From assembly GCF_014805625.2 (NCBI RefSeq), contig NW_023998421.1:6579426-6643425 (forward strand): a DNA stretch of 64,000 nt, read 5' to 3'. Shown in pieces: positions 12,561-27,690 of this stretch. The notes under the pieces are model-generated. The model ran no database searches, was not told the origin of the DNA, and saw nothing but the letters and a program-made list of their open reading frames with translations. Both the position numbers and the translations under genes were made by a program. Within the stretch, counting starts at the first letter, position 1, and every line of letters starts with the position of its first letter. Origin of the DNA: Glossina fuscipes. Lineage: Eukaryota > Arthropoda > Insecta > Diptera > Glossinidae.

Positions 12561-15404
12561 TTTGTCTGTCTGGCCAACTAACCAGTGTCTGTGGAAAACA
12601 TTTTTGCGCTCGCAAAAAGGAAGATGTGCGTAAAATTGTGCAAAAGAGTTTGAAAATTGCCAAAACCAATAGATCTGTAAACAGTTCAGTACTGAAGAAA
12701 AATTAGTGCATTTTATGCACTTACTTTAGAGAGCAAGTATTTAAGCGAAGACTTGACGTGCATACATTTCTTATATCAATAATACTGCATTGAAAAGGTT
12801 GAAATTTAGTTGACAAAAGAATTTTCTACTGCGTAAAAAAGCATAATATATATATATATATATATGAACCGAACAGCATTGTTGTGAGAAAAGAAAATAC
12901 ACACACCCAAGCTTATAGAAAACGCTCGTAAATGACGTATTCGCTGTTTCTCAGTTTCTATGCATTTTTTTGCTAAGGTTTTTTTCTACTTGAAATTTCT
13001 CAGTGAAATGTGGTGTAAACGCAGGGGTGGCAGGCATGCCAAACAACTTATAAAATGCATTAATAAATTAAGTAATAAAACCTAACTATAAAGTGGTTAT
13101 GGTAGAAGTGAAAAATGAGTGAAGGAAACCCTTAAATTAAATTTGGTAAATTGCATGTAATAGTCGAGTGGCAATTTAATGAATTTTTTTTTTAATTTTT
13201 GTTTTTACTTAAATGCTTGATTGCATTTTATATGGTGGCTCCAATTAAATAGAAAATTTTAGTTTAATATTTAAAAAATATTCAAAATATTTAAGTCAAG
13301 TATGTTGTATGCTTTAAGAGTGGGTGGAGATCATATTAAATAATTTAATATATAAATGTGTTAAACCTAGCGGCCTCGTAAGTTTATATTATTCGCTTGA
13401 AGTGCAAAAGAAAGTTTCAAACTTTCAAATGAAATACACCATAAAAAGGAGTACTAACTTCAGTCGGACAAGGCCTGCCCTACACTTCTTCGCCTAATAG
13501 ATGCTTAGGCGTTTATGCAAGACTAGGTTAAAATATTGGCTCATTCGATAGCCATACGTTTCCTGCAACATTTGTCAAACTATTCCGCCCATGTAACTAA
13601 ATAAATATTTGCGCCTCCTTGGTTTGCTTTAGCAGACTTCCAGGCGCTTAACACTTCATTCGATTATCTGTTATTCTGCTTCTTTGCCCAACCGTCCATT
13701 TATCCAGTTCATGGCTCGTTCATTCATTTCTTCCTTTCATCCATTTACTCTCACATATGTTCACCAATTGACATGTTCTCGCCTGCTTGTCCATCTACAT
13801 GGCTATATATTCGTCTATTTATGACTCTATTTTTTTCTATCCCTTTTTAGATCGATTTATCCAGAATAACTAAAAACTAAAACGTCAAAAATGTTAACTG
13901 AAAATCGAAAAAACATTTGGTTGACAACTTATTTATGGCGACTTCGATTTAAGATTTCAGCAGCCGTCGCAATCATGCAAGAACCTATAAAAGCAGATTT
14001 TCATTTATTTGTTTAAAAAGTGTACTCATAAGACAAAACTAGTGCACACAAGAATTTGGTTTTCGGGTATCTCTGAAAACATGTTAGTCTATTGCTCAAA
14101 TGCTCTTACCCTCGAAAGCTAAGATGAATGCTTAAAATTTGGAAACAAATGCAGTTGTTAATGTATCTTTTCATGAGCAGCGACCGTTCGCAGTATGGAA
14201 CTTGGGGTCTGAATATGCCGCAATAAAATAGTTTTAAGCGACCTGCCGCGGTTATGGATAAACTACAAATGTTATAAATGATGAGTATTTACTATTACTT
14301 TTAAGATGATTTTAGTTTAGTTACCCGGTGTTGTTCCCAAACATTCTTAATCATTCATTCATTTATTCATTTTAAAATAATTTCACTTTAAGAAGTATTC
14401 TGAGTTACCTGTTCTTTTTTTACATATACCCTATCAATTGTAGTTTCACAAGGAATAGCCGAAATTGTAAATCATGTAATTTTAATGCATTCGTTTGCAA
14501 AAAATGTTGTAATTCATTCCATAGAGGATTTGCAGACCAGATCAGCGTGAATCGCAGAATTCACTTAATAATGTCTGTCCCTGTTAGCAGTTACGATTGC
14601 GATTTCAAAAGATGAAGAAGAAACTTTCTACTCAGTGTGGTCAATCAAAGTTCGAAAGTCGCTCGACGAGGGAACCACAGCGTTTTACGTTGCTTTCGTT
14701 CCGAAAGGAGCTTCTCGTAGAACGAAACCGTTTGTGATCATCGGTGCGTGTATAATAAAAAAACTCTATCGAGGAGGGAAGGATCTTAAAGGAGAACCAT
14801 TAACTTAAAATGCAAACGCGATGTCAGGTTTGCTCGATAAGGAGAACCGTAAATCGATCCCGACTCATGAGAAACAAAAAAAAAAAAAAATTATCCATAA
14901 AGTGTTGCTAATCGTATAATAAATACTATATAACATTTTGAATTATGAACTATGAGTTATGGTCGATATTATTGAATAAAAGAAACTTTAGTTCTTTTTG
15001 TAATCGATTGTAGTACGCAAGTTACTTGAGTAAATTAACTGATTCGACTCATTTCGAATATCTCTCTTCTTCTTTTTAATTCTTTTCTTTTGCGAAGAAT
15101 ATTGATATCGCTTACCATTTTCTGCCATCTTTGTTATTTTCTGCATGTGTCGACAAAATGTTTCGTATTCACTGTTTGTCGGTGCTTCCGTTGTTTTTAC
15201 TGCATGCATATGCTTAGTAAACGCTCCAACAATAGCCGCCATACGATCGAATGCACTCACATTTATATCACCGTTCGGTAATCTGCAATTGCATTTAAGA
15301 AAGCAAACGACATAAAAGCAATGGAAATTTACACATTCGTTGGAATATTTTTAAATTCATAAAAATACAATTTTTATACGTCTATATAATAAAACGAAGA
15401 GAGT
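12561..15404. other. No gene seen
   Basis: AT-rich DNA. A run of 'cattcattcattt'-like sequence lies at 13660-13860 and at 14350. Open stretches are short and without splice context. Confidence 0.5.
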
Positions 15405-16070
15405 TTATTTTATACCCTCTTCACTCATACCTCCACATGTGCTCTATACGTAACGCATGTAATAGACTTGAGTATGTATAATCTTGATCGGTGTAAGAAT
15501 TTAATCAGACCGGGTTTTGTTCTTCGAGAGTTGCAAATTTCACAATCGGAAAACTGTAGATGGATATCTGAAGCTTATCTCATATATTCTTAACGTGTCT
15601 TCACAACACAAACTGCAATGAACGTGACGAACCCAAAACGGTTGAAAAAATGTACCAAACTAGTGGAGAAAAAGCAAAAATGCTATAGTGGGGCAAAGCC
15701 CACCATTGAGTACACTACATCACCTCGCTTAATACAGTTACTCTTATGACGACTTTCCAACATTAGGTGTGATTTGGCAAATGGTTAAAAAAGTAAACCG
15801 ATCCGAACAATTTTTAATAGGATTCGTTCTTGAGCGAAAACATGACTGTGCAGTAGATTGTATTAAAATATCTCAAAAATTGTGACCCGTAGGTTGAACA
15901 CAAGAAAACAGGACGGACAGACGAGCCAATAAACTTATATCAATTGAGAAAGTGAATCGAAGTAATCGGTTTAATAAAGGATGTGATTGTGTCAAGTCCT
16001 TTTAAGTGTTGCATAAATCCGCCCAATTTTAATATATCACAAGTACGGTAGAGTATAAAACAGAGAAAAG
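15405..16070 (+). repeat. Interspersed repeat copy
   Basis: It starts at 'ttttataccctcttcactc', has 'tgacccgtaggttgaacaca', then 'aggacggacagacgagcc' and the tail 'cgaagtaatcggtttaata ... agtataaa'. It is the same family as 36340-36720 and 38880-39185. Confidence 0.45.
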
Positions 16071-17501
16071 ATACATGTCTAACCTATATGAAGTGTATAA
16101 AATTTCAATTGCTTAAGCGTAAAGTTACGTTCTAAATGTGATGGCTTTTATCATGAGAGCAGCTATTATAAGACTAAATGACTAGCACGCGGCTTCTTTC
16201 TGATAATAAACATTGTCTATGAAATCAACTGTAAAAATCATAGGCCGATGATTAAAAAGGGCTATCAACAAATCATGCAGCAATTGAGAAACTTATATTC
16301 GGCCACGAATTCTTCTGCTTCTGGATGCTGCAAACGGTTTGCAAAAAAATTTAAATTTAAATAACGTTTTTGGTCGTTTCCACTTTTGTTAAGATGCTAC
16401 AGGAGCACCCATAGAGTACGAATGCAAACTTTGATCTTTGTAACCGCCGTGTATAAGAAATGAGCAAAAAATCAACATTTTTTGATTTTTGTAAACACAG
16501 ATGGCCCCGGGTTATGTAGGTTTGATCGGCATGGCTCAATTACAAAGAGAGACCGACCGGGTGGTTTAGAATTTGATTTCTTTTCAAGCGGAAGACATCC
16601 CTACCAAAGTGATGTCTCTATTATCTCAGCCTCTTACGAGGAGAAATAGTGTAAATTAAGTTAATTATGATGCTAATTTTTAAACTCTTCTTTATTCCCC
16701 CCCAACTATTTCATTATTCCCCCAAATTTCATACCAAAGTGAAAAACATCTTTGCCTTTATTTGCGTGAATTTTTTTTTCGTAAAAATTAATGAATTGCT
16801 GAACGTTACGTCTCGTACTGCCTTCGAGACATTTCCATTGGAAATTTCTTTAAAATATTGTGTATTTGCTTTCTCGAAACATTTTAGTTCCAATTTTCTT
16901 GTTGGTCTAAATATGTTTAAAAAATTTTATCTTCTCTTTCTTATTTTTTTTTTTTTTTTTAATACCAATAAACGGAATAGTTTATCGAATTGCCTATTAT
17001 GCTCTACATACCTATGCATGTCCCCAAGGAGGTGTTAAGAAATTTTTGTATACTAAAGAAGAATTTTTTCGTAATACTGAATAGTTTTACAGCAATAAAA
17101 TGTTTAAAATTTTACTAGTTTACACTTACTTCAAAGAGAAGCAACGAAGGAAAGTAAAGCAAACTAAGACAACGCATAACTGCTAGTACTTTTTGCATGG
17201 TTATCTTCTTATTTCTACTGTTATTTTATTTTATTTTTTTTTTTAAGAAATAAAAATATATAAATACCTAGTTTAAAAGTGTATTATGACTGCAAGGAGT
17301 TTCAGGTGAAACTTAAGATTACATATATATACATGGATCTAAAAATGGTAGTTGAAACAAATAAGTGCAACATAATAATAAAAATAATAACAACAACTGC
17401 AGCAATAGTAAAAAGTGTATTTCTATTGGAACCCCTGAAGCATATACACAAAATGCTTAGGAATATAAAATGTTTGCACTAAAACAAAATTTAAAAAGAA
17501 A

Positions 17502-17789
17502 ATGCAGTCACGTGCTAGCATCTCATACCTCAATGCTTTATCGGAATGGTCTACGAAAAGAATGCTTTCGAATGAGCTTAATACGATAAGAATAGAAAGA
17601 AAATATTTAAAAGAAAAGATTGCTACGGGAGGAACACTGTATCCAAAATTTCGAAGAATCTCTGATACCCATCATCTCAAGCACATCAAACAAATATATG
17701 CCGGACAGTATTCGTTGATTGCCATCGATAAATATTTATCAGAAATTTTAAACCAATATCTTCCGTATGTTCTCACTTATGGATCATAG
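17502..17789 (+). CDS. Hypothetical 95-residue ORF
   Basis: ATG-initiated open frame (MQSRASISYLNALSEWSTKR...) ending at TAG. It is hydrophilic with charged residues throughout, and less AT-biased than its flanks. There is no promoter, splice or poly(A) support and no recognised domain. It could be a transposon scrap or chance. Confidence 0.18.
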   Translation: MQSRASISYLNALSEWSTKRMLSNELNTIRIERKYLKEKIATGGTLYPKFRRISDTHHLKHIKQIYAGQYSLIAIDKYLSEILNQYLPYVLTYGS

Positions 17790-18199
17790 GGAGCTTTCGT
17801 TGTGATTGTCGGAATTTGAGGAGAAATATTAAAATATGTTAGTGCAATTTCAATCCTCACTCCTATTTTCATGAAGGAAAGGGTGAAGGCGAGCTCAATT
17901 AGGTAACAGAATAGATAGTCGGGACTAACTAGTTGTCTTGCAATCATCAAATATGTATATATGGTTTTTCAAGTGGCAAGATTCTATTCCACGCACTGTC
18001 ATACACCATAACGCTTCGATAGAAAGATGAAATTAGCTTAGAACTAGAATTTATCTTGTTAAGAAAGTTTCTAGGAGTAAATGTATACGATAGACTTAGT
18101 AGGTTATTTGCTTGAATCAACATAATTTAGTAAAAGAGATTTACTGGACTTTGAATAGAAAGAAGTTAGATATTCACCATGCAATACGATATTTTTTTA

Positions 18200-18475
18200 T
18201 TATATCGATCTGTTCAGAGTCACTTTATGAACCAGAATCACTTGCTAAATCGATCCGAGCTTGCCTGTCCCTCTGTCCATCTTGTTTTCTTTTGTTCAGC
18301 ATAGACACCACAATTTTGGAGACATTTCGATGCAATTTTGTATGGTAATATATTTCAGTCTAAGTATGAAAATGGTTTCGATCGATTCAATTTTTCGACC
18401 ACATCCCATATAAACCCTGGTTTTTGAAAGCCCTTGTGTGAGTAACTGTAGAAGGGGGTAGGCTGGCCATGGTCC
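18200..18475 (+). repeat. Interspersed repeat copy
   Basis: It contains 'aaatcgatccgagcttgcctgtcc', 'acatttcgatgcaattttgta', 'atggtttcgatcgattcaa' and 'cgaccacatcccatataaac', the ordered blocks of the dispersed family. Confidence 0.4.
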
Positions 18476-21400
18476 ACCGGAGTGATTTTCTTGCCGTATT
18501 ATTATATTATATCATTATAAGTTATTATTATATGTCAAAGACGCTACTATTAGTTTGATATTCATTAACACGTTCTCTGTCAAGCAGCCACCCCCACGTC
18601 TCCTATACCTGTTTTCGGTACATGTTAGCAAATTTAATAATTCTAAATGATGAATACCTTTATCGTTACAAGTCTCAAAGAGTGTTGTGAACACCATCCA
18701 AATCGCATAACATAGCAGTAACAATAATACATTTTAAGATTCTAATATCTTGAAGTGTACTGAAAACAGCACATGCTTATTACTTACATAATGGCAAGGA
18801 GGAATGACTAAGTGGCCGGAAGGACATAGTCATGTTTATGATGTCACCTTCTTTCCAATGTTACAAATCGGACCAAGTGTTAAATTCTACTCTTGTTATC
18901 ATGTAGCGCTTATAAAAATACAATAAAATAAAAATAAATAAAGAAGTTATGTTAAGAAAACACAACAGAAATCAAAGGGAGCTTCCTACGAGAGTTTGTG
19001 TAAGACTTCTCAACTTGACTTCCTTTAAATAAACGTTCGACATTCATTGGTTAGTACATTAAAAGCATGCACTAAACAATGCCATTTTCTTTAGTCAATT
19101 GCTATCTTTAGTCAATATCGGAGAATACCAATGTCAATAAGATTCTCGTAACTGAAAGAGAGGTGAAAAAGAGAAAAAAGAAAATGCTTTGTTTGTCTGC
19201 CGAATAAAGATAAGGGATTTTTTCATTCTTTAAAAATTTAAGTTTATACACGACATCAAACCATCACACAAGTTACTCAGGCTTATAAATTATATCATTT
19301 ATTCACTATTTCCCTATACCTGTGCGCACATGTACATAGTTGTGTGCATATTTCGTTTGTAGTCTTACATAAACATGGTAATAAAGGACTTGTTGGAGAA
19401 ATGTAGGTATTCATGAATGCAAATGCAAGAATTTATTGATATATTAACAATGACATCAACTTCACAATACCAATTCTAACATACTCTTATTGTAAACTCA
19501 TTGTTATTTTGTTAAAGTTCTTCTATTTTTATCTTTGTATATATAAGCATTGTTGGGGGTATTTTCAAAATCATTAAATTCTAACTTCTAGTTATTTTTC
19601 TACCTCTGTACGTGCCGAGCTTCTTTTGCACAAGCACCAAAGATGTCTTTCCGTTTATGACTGACAAATTTTCGGTTACATTTATGCAATTGTCTGCACT
19701 TTGCAATTGTCTTGTATTTGACAACCAAATACCTGAGGATGTTTTAATAACTATTATTGTATGCTATATTTAACAATGTAACGCACTGTTAACATAACAT
19801 AAGTTTGCTTGTAAGTAAAGGGGCGAACATGTGTAAAAGTTTTCCATTCTAAGCAATAAGAATGCGGCACATTGTAACTATTATACCTTAACGGATGCTT
19901 AAAGAATATCAAAAAAAAAAAAAAAAAATCCATAGAACTTATTCATTACCAAACTAAAACTTTAAACTTGTTTTATATAATGGCAGGAAAAGAATAAAAT
20001 AATGAATTAAAATAAAAAAATAAATTTTTTTCAAAATTTAAATAACAAGTTACATGTGCAGTTCGAAGTTAGTTGACTCCTTTCATTTAAACAAATTTCT
20101 CGGAGAGTTTAAAGAAATTTATCGCTACATAGAACAAAAAACGAAGAAGGCGAAAGGGAAACCTGGGATTAAATATTCTGAGCTGCCATAATGGTGAGTG
20201 GATAAAAGTCGTGATTACCAAGTCGGTGTTCCTCGGATTTTGATACTCATCCACTCTTCCAGTCTTTCCTCCTTTCCTTCTTTGCCTCTTTTTCTTTTTT
20301 CTCATTTCTTTCTGACCACCACTGACATATGCATATAAGAAAACCTTTCCAGGGCGATTTGTCAAAAAAAAGAAACTATCAAGAAAAACGTTTCAACGTT
20401 TCTCATTCACAAAGTTCCTGTTAACCCACCAGCCAGATTACATGGTATGGACCACGATGTCTAAGAATATACATATATATGTAGAAGAAATCTTTTTAGT
20501 TCATATTGTTATGAAATTCGCTTTTATGAGATACAGTCCGTATCACTAGATCGTGGATATTTTGATCAAGAGAAATGCACTTCAAAGTTCTTTTATTTTA
20601 CTACCTTGTCTTTCACAACAGTAGGAATATTTATTTACAATTTATTTTGGCGGTACTCTCAACTTCTACGTTCTTGCCAGACTAACTCTACTTTTCACAA
20701 ATATTCGATTTATATACAATTTTACAGGAATGTTACATGGTTATGGTCTAATCCCAGCCTGGTTTTTCCTCTAATCGTTTCCATCGGCCTGCACCTGCAT
20801 GACGAGCTTGCGAATATGCACTTAGCTTTTACCTGTTTGCTTTTCCACTAATCGTTTTCATTGGCCTGCAGCTGCATGAGGCGCCTGCGAATGCTCATTT
20901 GGTTTTCCTTTCTTTAGGGAATTTGTTATTACGAAAATTACTTAGCTGACATTAACTGGATTTGGGATTTTCGTAACAATATCATCAGAGATCGAGGATT
21001 TCGATTCTGTTGATTGCCCATCTCGTGCCTCATCGTATAAGAGAATTTTTGCGTCGCGAAAGCTTAGACAATTTTCCACGTTTTAAATTTGGCTGAACTT
21101 CTTAAGCTGAATGATATTTCTATCGTTCACACGCACAAAATGAGAAACGTAAAACCATAACAATGCAATAATAAAAGCTATTATTATCAACTGATAATGT
21201 TTAGCATTTTATTTGCTAAGCCATCGGAAAAGGTTCGTCTTCTTTTTTTCAGGAAGATATTGGCTCCATTCCTATAACACGCTAAAAAAGATAGGTATGT
21301 TGCCATAAAAGAATATGCTACGAATTTATTATATTGTGGCTTCAGTAATTAATATAATTAAGCCAACAAAGATAGAACATTTGTGTGCATTGGTAAATTT

Positions 21401-24400
21401 TTATACATTTCTTGTGAAAAAGAACATTTATTATTCAACGGCCATCAAATTTGCATTTGCATATGGAACGTATCTACAATGTTATAGAGAGTCGACTAAA
21501 TGTATGTTTGTTTTATTTATATTAAGTATGAGTACGAAATAATGTCAAGAAACTAAAGAAAAGGAAGAATTACTTGCCCACTTTTGGTTATAAACGAATA
21601 ATTTGGGATAAGTTGTGAATGGACTGACATATACAGACGCACAATGCACCACTCACAGGCATACAGCCCGCTTCGGCAGACCAACTTGCTGTTTTTTCAA
21701 TTACTTCCTTGGCATTTGCTTTAATATTGCTCTTGAGTTTGGTAATAAAAAGCAACCAAATCCGCCAACAAAGTGTGGCCGTTATAGAGTGTCTCATATA
21801 CAAAACTGCATACATAAAAATGTGCACGTATGCTGCGTAGTTTTGGACATGAACTTAGTCGTTAATCCCTGACATAATGTTTAATTAAGGGACAATGTCG
21901 TTCATGATTGCAAGAGCTTAAGAATTTAAACCTCACAATAAAACTTTGCAGCACATTTTTGTTTATTTATTCATTTTTTTGGTGACTCGCCAGTTCATTA
22001 CTCTCTATAGTTGCGTCTGTAATAAAAGTAGGATTATTTCCCTCGTTGTTGGTGGCTGTTTAATTTTTTGTTTTTCATGCTACAGATGTATATCTATCGA
22101 ATCTGTATTTGTTAATTTCAACTGCCAAACTTCAGATATGGAAAAATTCTTCATAAAAGTTGGAAAAGCAAAGGATTCTTCTTGAACACAGCGCGTGCAG
22201 CGTCATGAAATATTGACAAAATCCGTCTGAACATAGGTACTCTCTAAAAATAGTATGAATAAGCCAATAGTCATCTTGCATATGAATGTTATCCTACGAA
22301 CTTATTGAATGATGTATTGTTTTACGTAATAAAGCAAATTAACATACGTAAATTTAAACATTGAATCCCACAACAACGCATTAACAGAAATTTCAGTAAA
22401 GATTTAAATGAGTAATTTGGTAGTGTCTAGAAATCATTCTGCCTGAAAGATGTGATTCAATTTGTTGTTTGTATTATTTATGTGAAAATCTTAAAGAACG
22501 GGCCATAACGAAGCATTAAATGCTTAAAGTCTCGGGTGAAATTAATTCAGGCGTAAAACGGTACAAAAAGGAAACTATTGTCTTTATATATTAGCTCATC
22601 TTTATGCATAGATCTGAACATTAACGTACATTAACTTTCTTAATAAACTTTTAAACTTTAGTTTTCTTTTTAAGTGTACATAAGTTACTAAAATTTGAAT
22701 AAAGACAACTTTCTTCTGCTGTTGTTTTTAGCTTTCCTGAATCGCAAGTCTAAACTTTCCTGCATTTGTGTGCTTGTGCCGGCGAACAAAAGACTACGGC
22801 ATGAAGAGTTAAGAAAAAACTTAGTGTTTACGGTTCAAAGCCAGCAACATAAAATGCTCATAAAATTAGAAACTTTTAATAGCACATTATGTAACTGTAA
22901 ATGACAATACTTAGTTATGATAATAAATGATTTCGGAAAGAAGATATTTTCACGAAATAGTGACAATGACCAATATAGCGTGAATAACAATATCAAAAAT
23001 GTTTCATTGACAGGAAAAGCTTAATAGAATACAATTAGTTTAAAGTAAAGAGAAGAAAATTCAAACAATAATGGGTTATGTAACAAGTAAGTAGAGAGTG
23101 TATAAGCAAAGCGCTATGGCAATTTAGTTGCTTTTCTTCATAAAACTCAGAAGTATGCTTAAGAGCTCCCATATAGTGTATATAAGCTATAGGTTTGCAG
23201 CTTTTCTTTTTGCGCTAAGCTTTTCCATTCCTATATCGACTGTGTGCCGGCGCCGTATTACGTACACCTACTCCTTTGTCCAGCTAAACTGCACTTTATA
23301 TTATTTGAAATTATGAACTGTTCTTTTTAAAGTTTTTTCATTGAAGCCACTTTTTACGCCTTTCTGTCAAGTTAATTTTTTAATTAATGAAGTGCTTGGT
23401 AGGTAACGAAAAGTCGTGGGTCAACTTTATTTAAATTTTACAACAACAGCACGCAGTTAACCATGGATTAGTAGGTTGTTTAATAATTGCTGATGAAAGA
23501 GAAGAACACTATCTGATATGTTTAGATGTGTAGAACAATAGTGGTGTTAGAAGTGTATTGACAAAAGCGTGAAGATTGTTAAACAGGATTTTTTTACAAA
23601 AAAAGTTGGTCATGGTTGTCAGAATAGTATTTCAACCTGAAGACAAATATGATTGCAACATAGTGTACTTTTCATCAGTGGTAACTTAAAGCTAGACCTG
23701 TATGTTTCCTTATCTTGTTTATTATAGTGCTTGGCTTTGACTTTGTTGATTGAAAGTTAGATAGGATATTTAAAGCTTTGCATACTTTGCGTACTTTCAT
23801 GAATTTAGAAGCATATTTGAAAGGAAGGCGAAAAGATTAAAATGATTTAGAAGAATCTTGGATCTTATGCTTTCGTTGGCTTATAAGCACTGATATGAAT
23901 CTAATACATATAGCATCTATCTTTCAAGGCCACTTATAAGTTTCTATCAACTATTGAAAATCTTTAGCGTTTTTACTAAGTTTCGTTCAAAAGCATATAA
24001 AACTGACTAAGATAAAGCATTATTATGATAGTAGTTGTCTTGGTGAGGGCTTTGTCAAAAGTTCAATAAAGAGAGAAAAAAATGAGTTTGCTATTTCACG
24101 GTCAGTCCCGGATGCGTTATTTGCTTCTATTATCTAGTTGCATATGAAATTTTTGTAGTTTCAAAGTTGCGTAGGCTTTGCGCATTTACTGTTAATCACT
24201 CCTAAGTGTCTAGCAGCACTATTCTTCGCAGGCAGTGCAAATTTCAACGACGTCCAAAAATTGACAATCGGTTATAACAACGAATGCTATAGCATTTACG
24301 TAGTTATTCATCAAATTTTTCAATTCCAATGACCTAAATGTTCTAGCAATCGTATAAGAGAATCCATGAGAAAAAGAGATAATGAGAGAATTTGAAATCT

Positions 24401-27400
24401 GTTTAGTCGACAGCAATCTACGAAATTAAAGGCGCTTGAAGCAGATTTGTAAATACACAAATAAAATTTAAAATAACATTGAAAACCCTAGGGAATCTGT
24501 CAGCCAATACTCTGGCAACCTCCACTATTAAAGATCTATGAGAAATCATTGCCTTCAAACTTGAAATGCTATAGCAATGACGCGAATGTTTTCACGAAAA
24601 CGTTACGCAGAAAAAGTAAGATTTTCCTGCAAATGGCGTCTGACACGTGGGATTATTCCTATTTAAAGTTCCAAGAAATTGGATTGTGTGCATATTAATG
24701 AGATAATTGATCCACTTGCGTATAGTTTGGCACTTTAACAGGTAGGTTATACTTATGTGAAGCGGAGTCAAACTTTTGAATGCAAATTTGAGTCTCTAGA
24801 ACTAACCAAAATAGTGTTTTGTTTTTTGATCTTTTAAGTGACGAAAGAGGATCTTTGTTCAATAGACGAATAAATTTAATTAGCAAGAAATCTCTACTTA
24901 ACTATGATGTAATTAATTAATATAACAGAGTTGCATAGTAATGAAGAAACCTTTAAAAAATTCCAAACTTTTTTGAATAACATATTAAACCCAAGAAAAT
25001 AATGGAAAAAAAAAAAAATTAATTGGATTATTAGTAACGGCTGTCAGTCTGTTAAGTAAGCCAGAAAATTTGCTAGTAATTGTAAGCAACGAAGGTGTTA
25101 GAAAGCGATTAAACTTCTACACCGTAGCAGTTGGCGTCTTACGGCCATTAAGTAACACGCAAAAATGTAACAATGTAAACCGCTGCTATATAAAGTTTTA
25201 TTCCACTTCACATAGACACACATCTCCTGTCAATAATTTAACAGAAGCCTGGCTAAGAGATTAAAAAGAAGAAAAAAAGCAAGGTGGGAGAAATTATACC
25301 AATCATAGCGTGGAATAGATTCAGTAGCAGATACAAAGGACTTGCATTAAGGCGGAAATGAAGAAAAAAAGGACAACAAAAACTAATGGAACAGCTGCCA
25401 GCATTTTTAGATCGTGTTGTCGAGATGTTAACAATATTCTTAAATCTTTTTTCCCCACCTTCCGTTCAATAAAATATAAAAAAGGGAAAAACGAAAGAAC
25501 AACGAATGAAGAGGAAATGAAACAAAAATCGCAAAAAAAAAAATATAAGAGATAAACTATGTTGTATAAAAGTAAGGCTAAAATAATTACAATAAAAAAA
25601 AAAAGGGAAATTAACAGAAAAGAAAAATAGAAAACTTACGCAATTAAACAGAATTTTTTTCCTTTTCTCCCTTTTGTAGAAAAAACGTTGTAAGTTGAAT
25701 GCGTACATGAATTGTAAATTAATTAAGTTTGTTTGGCGGTTAAGGAGGAAAATTGCTATTCAATATAATTCCTCATCATCATGTAAAACTTGAATGTTCG
25801 CTAGGCAGCCGTTAATGTTGCTGTCAAAAGAATTTTTAACTATTAAGAAGCTTAAGCGGCAAAAGAACAGAAACTTCTTTAACAAGTTCTTAATGACGTT
25901 CGAAAACAGAAAAAAAGTAGCATAAGGTAGCAATTTAGAGAAAGTCTTGAAAATATTCTCTTGTCGCTTAACGCGTTTCTAAGGGAATAAGTTTATGTGT
26001 TAGTTACACTTTGTCAATCACGAGTTGAGTGCAGCGTAGCATGCCTCATAATAAGTTAAGAAGAAAAAATGACGATAAGACAAATTGTCGCTCAATTTAT
26101 CAGGTATATTATTTGTATTCCCTTTTAATGTTCGAATGAGAAATAAAATATTCTTTATTACTAGAATTGTAATTACTACTAAATTTGTTATAATATCGAT
26201 TAAGAACGTAATCACAGAAAGGATAAGAGTTCTTAGTTTGATGGGGTACTGTACAACTGTTAATAGATGTAAGTAATGAAATCCAGATAAGACGATGTTT
26301 GATGATCCTAAGCGTCATTCAGCACTGAATTGCCACGACTGGACAATAACTGGGCGGCCCATCTTCTCTTTGGCTGTGTTTATTTACGTGAACATTTAAA
26401 AAAAGGACCAAAAGGCAAAAGACGAGTACATATTCATATGAGGACTTTGATAAATAGCTAGCCTTTATTGTTAATGTCGTAATTATTCGACTGCCTTATA
26501 ATAAAAACAATTTTTTGTTTTTGTTCTATTAACTTGGACTTGAATTTACCTTTACCCATATCACAGTATAAGAATAGATTGCAACATAATAATCTGTTTT
26601 TCTTCGGTAAACAAAGATTCGTTTTAGGAGTGCCATTTTACGATTGAATTGATTCATTGAAATCTTGACCCAACAATTTTGCTCCGTGAAATTAATTATA
26701 ACATACGTTGGCGCGCTTCTAAATGTCATCATCGCGCTGAACTTAGTCGACACCGTTTCAATTATGAATTTTGTAATTTTATATATCAAAACTTCCCATT
26801 TACTCCCCTACATTTTCAGTCGAGTTTATCGCTATGCGCATCGCTTTGAAAACTTCAATGTAAGAACACAAATTTATATGTAACATACTCAAACTCACTT
26901 TCTTCCATGGATGCTATAAAAGATGTTTCACTTAAAGATTGCTAGCCTGCTTCTTGAGCTAGTCATGTAAATATTCCCGATAATAATTCTGCGAGCAGTT
27001 GTCTCTTCGAACTGGGTTTCAGGTTGCATGAAAATTTTTAAACACCTGCGGACACAAGAAATGTCATCGTCATTTATATAAGAAAAGTCAAAAATTTTTA
27101 TGAAATAAAACTTTGCCTAGGCATAGGATAATCGCTCGTAGTAAAATTTCTGTGAGTGACGCCATAATGCTCCCAAATTAATTCGATTACGTTTAGCACG
27201 TGCGAAACTCATTCATCCACTCTGCGGCTCTACGATGAAAGTGATAGCGTTCTTCACTTATTGAATTCCTTTTCTTTATTTATTGCATCCCTGGTCTTCT
27301 TAAGAGCTCGACAATTCTAATATAGTAAGTTTTACATACCTTTGATTGCAAGCCAACTTCTAACGTATTTGCATTTATTATATGGGTAATCCATACTAAA

Positions 27401-27424
27401 ATCTATAAGGTCTATTGTGTTCGG
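18476..27424. other. No gene seen
   Basis: About 9 kb of AT-rich DNA. Two near-identical short units occur at 20770-20800 and 20840-20890 (ctaatcgttt.cattggcctgca.ctgcatga), a local duplication. The minus-strand stretch at 24416-24219 is open but unrecognised. No promoter or splice-supported exon was found. Confidence 0.5.
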
Positions 27425-27690
27425 CCATGCCCTTTCTTCATTTTACAATTCACGTGCATCCTGGCCATCTTCTTTGATTTGGAGCATCATACTGTGTCGC
27501 GCATTGCGATGTATTCGCCAAATACATGGTGCCCGGCTCCGCAAGCGACTGTACATTCACATAGAATGTGATGGAACGTTTTTCACGTCTTCGCAGCATA
27601 GGCATAAATCGCTTTTCAAGATTTATGACCTATGGAGAAGTTGGTGGCCAAGCTTAGGTTATTCCTTCGAAATTTCAAGGGTTTATGTCC
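27425..27690 (-). mobile_element. Decayed non-LTR retrotransposon C-terminal fragment, minus strand
   Basis: On the minus strand one frame reads TFHHILCECTVACGAGHHVF followed by GEYIAM, and the neighbouring frame reads RLCLCCEDVKNV. Together they resemble the end of Jockey/R1-type ORF2 proteins ('C..C....T..HILCECPAL...R...FG'). Stops and frameshifts break it. The long opposite-strand open frame at 27417-27719 is a shadow of this relic. Confidence 0.5.

Noticed and set aside
25466..25708. 80-codon minus-strand frame rich in Phe/Leu
   Set aside because: It is the translation of a purine-rich, A-run stretch on the plus strand. The low complexity alone explains it.
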